Assembly (NCBI GenBank): GCA_000827265.1 | Contig: KN834779.1 | Span: forward strand, 1-64,000 | Origin: Collybiopsis luxurians FD-317 M1 | Taxonomy: Eukaryota; Basidiomycota; Agaricomycetes; Agaricales; Omphalotaceae | Direction: 5' to 3' | DNA length: 64,000 nucleotides | In this document: positions 34,495 through 43,338 of the stretch, one piece after another | Layout of the letters: the number at the start of each line of letters is the position of its first letter | How positions within the stretch are numbered: position 1 is the first letter of the stretch | Position numbers and translations under genes: made by a program | The notes under the pieces: model-generated | Told to the model about the DNA's origin: nothing | The model's input: only the letters and a program-made list of their open reading frames with translations | The model's database searches: none

Positions 34495-37400
34495 CTATTG
34501 CTCCAAGTCAAAGCATTTTGCCCAATCTTCACCGAAAATGCAGTCATTAAATGAAAGTCGAGTGTACCCATGTCTAGAAATGATGCAAGTATTTTGTGGC
34601 CGCCAGAGATTCTGTCGATACTGAGGTGGAATCCAGACAATTCCATATGGGCATGGTGGAAAGTATATCCAACCATCAGATGACAGGCTCCAATTCCCAT
34701 CTACTAGAATGATATTAGTTCTAGATGCAGATAGAAACATGTGCTAGTACACTTACAGTCAATTTTCTTGCAAGCAGTATTGTCATGGTTCAAACTATTA
34801 TGAAACAGTGATGCTGTCATATTATTTTGGCTATCTGAAGAATCACCTCTTTGGACACCAGTAGTTGGATCAAAAATTCTGACTGTCTTGCTCCAAGAGC
34901 CAGAAGTAAACCTGGCACCATCTGCCACTGGATCATCATAGCCACCTAAGGGGTCTCTTTTTGGGGTAACAGTGGTTGCATCCCAAATCCTGACTGTTTT
35001 GTCTGTAGAGCCAGAAGCAATTCTAGTGCCATCAGGAGAGAATGCAACAGAGTAAATTGCATCATAATGGCCCTCTAAGGGATCTCCTATTTGTGCACCA
35101 GTAGTGACATCCCAAATCCTAACTGTCTTGTCCTGAGAGCCAGAGGCAATCCTGGTCCCATCAGGAGAGAATGCAACTGAGTAAATTAGACTGTCATGGC
35201 CCTTTAAGGGGTGTCCTATTTGTGTACCAGTAGTGGCATCCCAAATCCTGAGTGTCTTATCTCCAGAGCCAGAAGCAATCTTAGTGCCATCAGGAGAGAA
35301 TGCAACTAAGTAAATTGAACTATCATGGCCTTCCAAGGGATCCCCAAGTTGTGCACCAGTAGTGACATTCCAAATCCTAATTGTCTTGTCTTTAGAGCCA
35401 GAAGCAATCTTGGTGCCATCTGGAGAGAATGAAACTGAGTAAACAGCATAATCATGGCCTGTTAAGGGACCTCCTATTTCTTCACCAGTAGCAGCATCCC
35501 AAATACAAACTGTCTTGTCCCAGGAGCCAGAAGCAATCCTAGTGCCATCAGGAGAGAATGCAACTGAGGAAATAAAACCATCATGGCCCTCTAAACAGTC
35601 TCTTATTTGTGCACCTGTAATGGCATCCCATATTATGACTGTCCCATCCCAAGAGCCAGAAGCAATCTTTGTGCCATCATGAGAGAATACAACAGAGGAA
35701 ATGAAACTTTCATGGCCCACTAAAGGGCGTCCTATCTGGGTACCAGTAGTAGTATCCCATATCCTAACTATCTCATCATCTGAGCCAGAAGCAATTCTGG
35801 TGCCATCAGGAGAGAATGCAACTGTGTAAATTGGATCACTATGGCCCTTTAATGGATCCCCTATTTTAGCACCAGTAGTAATATCCCAAATCCTGATTGT
35901 CTTGTCCATAGAGCCGGAGGCAATCCTGGTGCCATTAGGGGAGAATGCCACTGAGTAAACTTGATCATCATGACCCTCTAAGGGATCTCCTATTTGTGCC
36001 CCAGTTTTGGCATCCCAAATTCTGACTGTCTTGTCCCAAGAGCCAGAAGAAATTTTGGTCCCATCAGGAGAGAATGCAACTGACTCAACTGACTCATGAT
36101 GGCCCTTTAATGGGTTTCCTATTTGGGTCCCAGTAGTGGCATCCCAAATCCTAACTGTCCTGTCATCAGAACCAGAGGCAATCTTGGTGCCATCAGGAGA
36201 GAATGCAACTGAGTGAATTGAATCATGATGGCCCTTTAAGGGATCTCCTAGTTGTACACCGGTATTGACATCCCAAATCCTGATTGTCTTATCCAAAGAG
36301 CCAGAAGCAATTCTGGCACCATCAGGAGAAAATGCAAATGAGTAAATTGAATGCTCATGACCCTCAAATGGGGCTCCTATTTGTGTACCAGTAGTGGCAT
36401 CCCAAATCCTAATTGTCTTGCCCAAACAGCCAGAAGCAACCTTAGTGCCATCAGGAGAGAATGCAACTTTGTAAATTATATCATTATGACCCTCTAGGGG
36501 ATCTCCTATTTGTATGCCAGTAGTGGCATCCCAAAGTCTGACTGTCTTGTCCCTAGAGCCAGAAGCAATCCTAGTGCCATCAGGAGAGAATGAAACTGAG
36601 ATAATTGAATCATCATGGCCCTCCAAGGGATCTCCTATTTGTGCTCCAGTAGTAGCATCCCAAATACTGACTGTCTTGTCTGTAGAGCTAGAAGCAATCC
36701 TGGTCCCATCAGGAGAGAATGCCACTGAAAGTATTGAAGATGACACTTCTATACAAACAAGCTGGAACTCTGATGTCCTTGCCCTCTGCATAGTATTCAT
36801 TGTCTGTATAAGCTGTTTCATATACTTGTTCTTTCCTGACCAAAATGGACAAATGCTCAAATACAAGTGTGGTGTCATGTTCCTCACAGCACTTGAACCG
36901 AATAACATGAGAAGCCTTTGTAAAGACTCGGCCACTAGCTTGAGAGGATTGAAAGAGCTATTCCTTTGTGTACTCTACCCATTTCGGTCAATGCTTATTT
37001 CAACACTCAAACTCTTATGCTTACCTTCACAATATGTTCCAGAATTTCTCCACATGTAGTTAAAGATTGGAGTAAATTCATTGCTTCGATCCAAAAGACA
37101 CCTTGGGTTTCCAAGAACATTTCCACTTTTCCCACAATTTCATATGTGGGCTCACATTGTAATAAATGATAACTCCAGAAATTGCATGAATATGCCAACG
37201 TGTCTCCAATTCTCTTTGCAACAGTTTCTTCCAGTCCTGGAACTTCTGTATCACAAAGAAAGGATGAAGGCAATTCACAAATATTGAATTTCAGTTGCTT
37301 CATATTGGATAGGCATGAGGAGGCCAAACTGAAGTGATATTTTTCTTTATTGTATGATTTTTTCAAACCTACATCATACTCATACTCTGCAATAAAATCT

Positions 37401-39119
37401 GAAAATGAAGCATGGAAAATATAAATGCAGTGATCTTTCCCTGAAATGTAACAAACAGATTGTAGGTCATTAATCAGGCTTGTCACAAGGTCTTCTTCTA
37501 ATGCCACAAGCTCTGCTAAAACTTTGCATTTTACTGGCCTTCCAACAGATATAATTGCATGCATGATCTTCCAAAACTCCTCAAACTCTCTTGGTGAAAG
37601 TTCTTGTTCAGCAAGGCAACTTGTTACAATATTAGTATAAAGGCTTTTCAGCCCTGAGAGGCTTCTCTGTCCCTTCAATGATTCCAATAACCGAAATTTT
37701 TTATGAGTGAAGCTTTTTGCCTGGTTGATGAACTTTATGACAGTGGCAGCATAGATAAAAAGTTGGCCAGATATTCTAGTAAGCTTGCTTAATTCTTGCT
37801 CAGAAAGCTCCAAACTATCAAGCTCCCTTTGTAAATACAAGTATATGTCCTCCTCCACAGTATTTTTTTCTACATTATGCAGTAGAAATTCTTCAATCCT
37901 GGAGATCTGTGAGTTTGATGAACTTGAAGCCAAATGCATCAAAGCTTGGATTGCTTGTTCTGGTCTGCTAGTTAAAAGGAATTTTAATCCTGGCATCTGA
38001 TTGCTCTGAATGGTGGGTATTAGAGCTTTCAGAACCTCTGATACATCTTCACACTCATCCAGTGCATCCAAAACTAGAACAGCTCTACATAATTGCAACC
38101 CTTCTGTCTGTATGCATTCTACCCAGGGCTTGACAAGGAGTTTGGCAACCTGAACTTTAGGGCCTTTAGTTACAATATCCGGATCTTCATTTAGCAACTT
38201 TTTAAGATGTTCATCAAACTCTCTAGAGTACTGACCCAGCTGATATGCCAGAGTTGGAATTATGAGCCGATAATCTCTACACTCTGGAATCTGCCGTGAA
38301 CAAAAAAAAGAGCCAGCTAGAAGATGTTTATCTTCCAATCTCAGGCACATGGACTTGGCAATAGTACTTTTGCCTGTACCAGCCATGCCACAAATCCAAT
38401 ATCCTAAAGGGGTATCAGAGCTAAGAGCCCATTTTTCAATGTCAGCTAGAATTTGCACTCTAGTGCCTTCAGCACAAGGATTACGCTTCTTCTGAGTACC
38501 AAGGTCAAAGTCATGAAGTGCTTGAACTGAGTAATATTTCATGAATGGTGCCCCCTTCAAATTTATCAGATTATGGAGGGAATGGTTATTTTCCTTCAAT
38601 TCAGCCTTACCTTATATTGATTACCTTGAATGAATGTAAATTCTCCATTGTTGATATTGAAATGATGAGCTTGCGAAAAAAATCCTCCCATAGTGTGACC
38701 TGCAGTGGCTGGTCCTGTTGTTTGGCCTTGAATAATTGTTGCTCCCTGAGAAATATTTTCTATTGATGCAGAAGAAGCTTGGTTTTCATTGCAATCTATT
38801 GTAGTCAGAGTGAGAATTGTCTTGCCTGATGCATTATTACCTGCAGGACCATAATCTTCTGGGGATGAAGCTGGCTTCTTTGCATGACTATGACCGCGTG
38901 TTTCTCCAAAAGAAACATTTTGAATTACTATGTGGCAATGTGAAAGCTTAGTTGATTATCTTATTACCAATAATTTTAACAAAAAGTATTACCTGGTATA
39001 TTCACATCTTTGGAACCAATATCTCCTCTTTCAGGCAGAGATATAGGCAATACATCAGGACCATGCTTTGTTGCTTGATCAAAAGCTTGCTTGAATACTC
39101 CTGTGTATTCCTGAAACAT
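34495..39119 (-). CDS. NACHT-WD40 NLR-type protein, copy 3, open (about 1.4 kb aa class)
   Basis: The reading frame is continuous apart from in-frame introns. N-terminal exons: EYTGVFKQAFDQATKHGPDV (from about 39119), NVSFGETRGHSH (38930), and the Asn/Gly motif HHFNINNGEFTFIQGNQYK (38670-38610). NACHT: Walker A GMAGTGKST (38360-38390) and Walker B VLVLDALDE (38040-38080) intact; domain to HIVK at about 37030. A phase-0 intron joins LVAESLQRLLMLFG and TPHLYLSICPFW. Then come 14 complete WD40 repeats of 43 residues and one degenerate repeat (36750-34830). A phase-1 intron leads to the C-terminal domain DGNWSLSSDGWIYFPP ... FGEDWAKCF, stop at 34495. Fungal proteins of this plan are nucleotide-driven sensors linked to non-self recognition and cell death; no known effector domain is seen at the N terminus. 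The exact start codon is uncertain. Confidence 0.88.
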
Positions 39120-39829
39120 GGTTATAAAAAGTAATTTAAAAGCTGCGAATCTGTGTACACAAAGTCGAGTGCTGTGCAAGTGGACGAGATGTTGAAAAGG
39201 AAAAGCACACTGATATTTATATGAGACTTAAAGGTTTATGAATGTGACACTACATCCGAAGTCCTCGCTCCAGTAGCCAATGAGGTAGACACCGCATATC
39301 TTCAACATTCATTCTCGCTTTCGGCCACAAGTGGCCCCGGTGTCAAGCCCAATACATATTCAGCTCATGTGAGCGCGAACGGATCGATATCCGTACCAAT
39401 TCGAAGTTTGATCGTGACCCATAGTAATAAGGTCGAATCATCTACAAAGAATACAAGGAAGGCTCCGTCGAATTGTCTCACCTGATCATGACAGAAGTCT
39501 TAGCGCGTCCCGATTGTTGACCATACCGTACTCGTCGCAAATGTGTTGAGCATATATATCTTCGTGCACTATCACATTCTGCCTCCCCCCGCCCCTCAAA
39601 TCCGCGGTCGATCATACTAAGCAAATTGCACAATGGTCGTCAAAGGTTTTGAGTGGAGGTCATATACTATAGCGATTGTTCTTATCAATTCCGAGAAGTA
39701 CTAACGTTTGCTTTTTTCCTGCTTCATACGATATGTTCATTTGGCCATTTAGAAGCATTTTCAGTTCCATTCGTGAGTCTTGAGCGATGCAGAATATACT
39801 TGAATAAACGAGGATGGTGAAAACTGCAG
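39120..39829. other. Upstream region of NLR copy 3
   Basis: Contains the block AAGTCTCATATAAATATCAG (complement near 39209-39228) that also precedes NLR copies 1 and 2 and may be the 5' untranslated region or a first exon. CpG density returns to normal from about 39240. No further gene supported. Confidence 0.45.
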
Positions 39830-40620
39830 TTTGCATAAAGGTGCCAAGCCAGGCATTCTCCTTGGGATGACTAGGTTAGGCGGTTGAAGGGAAGAGGGGG
39901 AAGTTATTGTTTAGCGCACTCCCGAGGCTCGCGCGTATGTACGCCGAAGCGTTGTTTGCGATAAAACAAGTGACTTTTCCCTTGCGACCATTTTTTTTCT
40001 CTCTCGGCCTCCGTCCGAAGCGTTCTTGACTGATGTTTTCTGAATAGGTGATGGAGACGATTTCTGGAACCTTAGAGTGAGGTTACCATCTCTTCTGTAA
40101 CGTATTGACGAGTTCCCTCCCGAACTGCTCTCTTTCTCCCTCCGTCGCTCTTCAACCTCCGTATAACGCTATACCCACCCCCTACTTTGACCCGCTTCCC
40201 TTTTCTCATCTCCGTCGGCCTTCTCCATCCCCTCCCCTCTTTCCCTACCCTCTTTTAGCCATTTCCCGCTCACTTAAACGCCTACGTAGCCTGTATAAAC
40301 CCCCACGCAGGTGTCAACGCCGCCGAAAGACCGAATCCGGTAATGTCCATGGAATGCCCATCTCGTTCCTGCCCCACGCTCCGGTTTCTCCCAATCCGAC
40401 ACCCACATCCAATCTACCTTTTCCAGGCCCAGACCCCTCCTCAGATCAACCCCTCCTCAAATCCAGTCGCATCGCCTGAAACAGAATAGTGTCAAAGCGT
40501 TCGATATCCTCGAGGTGGACAATGCACGGTATGCAAGAGATGGCTCTGGACCATTGGAGAATTACTTATCCATTTATTGTTCGACATGGGCGCGTTAGAT
40601 CCGAGCTACCCTGGGTAACT
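39830..40620 (+). pseudogene. Arginase pseudogene (copy 5)
   Basis: Intron 4 (GACTAGGTTAGGCGGTTGAAGGG, partial, 39869-39891) leads to exon 5 (GTGATGGAGACGATTTCTGG, 40048-40067) and part of exon 6 (40281-40620, with GTCCATGGAATGCCCATCTC at 40343-40362). Exons 1-4 are absent, the manganese-binding WIDAHAD block reads as a disrupted INPHA, and large parts of exon 6 are deleted. Unlike copies 2-4, CG dinucleotides are retained. Confidence 0.75.
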
Positions 40621-40849
40621 GAGACCTCGAAGAGGTTGTTGTGAAACAAGAAACCTTGTTAGAGCCAGGCTAGATCCGAGCGCGAGTGTGGCTAGGGTCT
40701 TGCAGCAGATATCCACAGAGAAGGCTTTGTCAAGTTATCTCATTTAGCAGGCCCTCCGGATTGGCCTGTCGTAATATTTTGTGCAATGGTCTTAGTCAAA
40801 ATCTGAATATTGAATAGTCCTTTTGGCTGGGGTTGCATAGGGAATTGAA

Positions 40850-42215
40850 TCCATACGGTGGTAGCCAATCAAGTTGCAGAGAAATGGCTTTGGCGCCGTC
40901 GTGCGCGAATGTTGAGTTCTATAATTAATCCTTCTTCCGTACACTCATCATACTCGCTCGTGCCCGCCCAATCCTCACCCCTTCTCTACACCCATCTCGC
41001 TGGACGCGTATTTCTCTTAATCTGATTCTCAGCTCAAGTCTGCCACAGACTTACGATTATAGTACTCGTATATCTGTATTTCTCTCAATTATGCCGACGC
41101 GAAGGCTCTATTTTCCTCGTTGAAAGTTGGAATCGGTCTAGTTCAGCAACTGAAGCGCTCAAATAGAAAATTTACTTCGATGAACATAAGTTTGAAGTTA
41201 TTTCGGTCAAGCAGGATCCGGACATCGGTGAACTCAAGGATTGTCTCGAGGATTTGTCAAGCAGCCCGAAGGCGGCCAAAGGACATGCGAAGAAGGGTAA
41301 ATCTCTAGCTGCATCGGAAGTTGATCATTCGTTGGTGAGTGTAACGTTCAAAGATTGTGCTACATTGGATATCGTTGGAGAACAGAGGGAGTCACGAACG
41401 AATACGTTAGGCGGCTGAAAGGAAACCATTATTCACCGTTCGGAGCACCCCCCGAGACCTGCTGACAACTCTTCGCGCATATGTGAGCGGCCCCGAGCCC
41501 CGAGCGTCGTTCACAATAAATCCAATGATTTTCCTCTTTTTTCTGGCATTTTCTTGTCTTTTTTTAACATCTTGTTGTCCCGGTTCTCCTCTGAAGGTTC
41601 TTGACTGATAGGCGACGGGAACGACTTCCGGAACCTTGAAGTGAGCTTTCCGCCTATTCACATATAAAATTCAACTTGCTGACGAGCCCCGCTTCCTACC
41701 TCCTATTCCTACCTTTTGTTCCCTCCCACACCGCTCTTATTCTCCTCCGTCGCTCTTCTACCTCTACGCTCACGTCCTCCCTCTCCCATTATAATCCCTG
41801 CTTCCCTTTCTTCTCTTCGCTGTCCTGTTCCTCCTCCCTCTCTTCCTCCCTCTCCCTCTCCCTCTACAGCTCTCATACAAATACCTGCGTAACCTGGATC
41901 GACGCACACGCAGACATCAGCACCTGCGAACCCACCCCATCGAGTGACGTCCACTTTCACGTTTAAGGAGGGCATAATCACTTATCTGCGAGGCAGTTTG
42001 GGAAACGGGGTTTCTGATTGCGTTGGACTTGATGGAGGTGAATTCGGGATTTGGGGATAAAAGCGGTGTGGGGCGGCCGATGGTATGCCATTCGCTGGTG
42101 AGGAGTGCGTTGGGTAAGCTGTTGTTCGTTTCTGGGCTGACCTGTCGATAGGTCGACTTGAGGGGGTTCGAATGCTTACTGATTTGCAGGTGAGATGCTA
42201 GCGTAATGTTTGAGC
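40850..42215 (+). pseudogene. Arginase pseudogene (copy 6)
   Basis: Starts with the duplicated promoter block (CCATACGGTGGTAGCCAATC, 40851-40870). Exon 4 is at 41125-41335, exon 5 (CGACGGGAACGACTTCCGG) at 41613-41631, and exon 6 at 41882-42116 with WIDAHADIST readable. A large deletion follows that jumps to FKEG / LICEAVWETG. Exon 7 (GCAGGTGAGATGCTAGCGTAA) is at 42187-42207. Exons 1-3 are unrecognisable and exon 4 contains stops. CpG content is high. Confidence 0.8.
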
Positions 42216-42510
42216 CAGGAAGGGAGGAAAGATTGTATTTGGATGGTAACGATATCAGCCAAGTTTGGGTTAAAGCGGGATAGGTCGATGGAATGTGATC
42301 ATTTTTTTCGAGTGGGAGCGGTCAACATCCAGCTACCAGACAAGGTCGACGGTAAAGTAATTCGTCTGAAAGCTGAGGTTATCTCGTCTTTTTGTTGCTT
42401 CGTGTGCCCTGATAACTGATTCGATCTCCACTACCGTGCAGATGCTTTGTATGACCTCCGGATGCGTCGAACGTCGCTGTGAAGATGTCAAGATGCCCTG
42501 TCGCCCTTCG

Positions 42511-42536
42511 CCCATCTGCAGGCGCCTGCAGATGGG
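42511..42536. repeat. Perfect 26-bp palindrome
   Basis: The half-site CCCATCTGCAGGC is followed directly by its exact complement GCCTGCAGATGGG, with no spacer. Confidence 0.9.
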
Positions 42537-42538
42537 TG

Positions 42539-42603
42539 AACAAGATTCTATCAATTATCGGAAGGTTGATTCCCAACCTTCTGATAATTGATAGAATCTT
42601 GTT
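42539..42603. repeat. Inverted repeat with 30-bp arms
   Basis: The left arm (42539-42568) starts AACAAGATTCTATCAATTAT and ends GGAAGGTTG. The loop is ATTCC, and the right arm (42574-42603) is the complement with one mismatch. It immediately follows the 26-bp palindrome, so the pair could extrude as a double cruciform or fold as RNA. Confidence 0.88.
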
Positions 42604-42970
42604 GAATATACAGGACCTTTGCTGGATGAATTGAGTGGTGGATGACCTACCTTCCCTTCGACTCGAGGAGTCGGTAGTGAAAAGCCAAGTACCACCTTGA
42701 TTGCTTTCATAATGAACATCGATGACTCGTAAAAGTATCTGGCGCGTTTATACGCCTCGAAAACGCGTCAGATGTCGTCCAATCAGCATGGCTGCCTTGT
42801 CTTTTCCTTTTTTTTTCCTTTTCTTTTTATTGCTTGTACTCCTCATTTCTATTGGCTCGGAAGGTCATTCCCAACCTTTCCCGTCAAATACAAGACTTCC
42901 TAAACGCGTAGGGAGTTCACATAGCCCAAGGTACTTGGTTTGGCTTCCCTTGGACCGCGATGTGAGTTCC

Positions 42971-42990
42971 CCACGTGATCGCCTATAAAA
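42971..42990 (+). promoter_or_regulatory. E-box and TATA box upstream of the Gln/Pro-rich gene
   Basis: CCACGTGA (42971-42978) is followed by CCTATAAAA (42982-42990). A 5'-UTR intron (GTAAGC near 43111 to CTTCAG at 43329) then precedes the ATG at 43339. CCACGTG is also found upstream of the AT-hook gene (50854-50860). Confidence 0.5.
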
Positions 42991-43338
42991 CCAGAGCCCG
43001 TTCGCGTTGTGGCTCTCTATTTTCTTCAACTACCATTCTCAGTTGCCACCCGCTCCATCGTTCCCAAATTGTGGCCTACGATTTGGAATATCTGGCAAGA
43101 CTCAGAGAAATTGTAAGCCGTTTATTTAATTATTTTATTGTATTTTCGTGGTTCGCGCCTCTTCTCCTGGACCCATTCGAATCATCAGGATTCGCTGTCA
43201 CTTTCTGTTTTCGTCTTCTATCGCTTCCTCTCCTCCTCTTCTCTTGCCTATAATTTTCATAACTGACGAACATGCGAAATTATATAGTTAGTTTAATCTT
43301 ACTTGACCATTTTTGTCACTGCCCTTCAGACTCCTGTG

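Larger units (their letters stand above)
42216..42960. other. Intergenic, with two hairpins and pyrimidine tract
   Basis: No gene supported. It contains the two inverted repeats listed separately and a long T/C tract (42800-42850). Confidence 0.4.

Noticed and set aside
36514..37059. Open plus-strand frame opposite NLR copy 3, and similar plus-strand frames at 18448-18696, 19735-20010 and 25030-25212
   Set aside because: They are antisense shadows of the highly repetitive WD40 repeats; the minus strand carries the domain and splice sites.
40105..40479. Plus-strand frame rich in Pro and Ser as a gene
   Set aside because: It is the intron and broken exon 6 of arginase copy 5 read out of frame.
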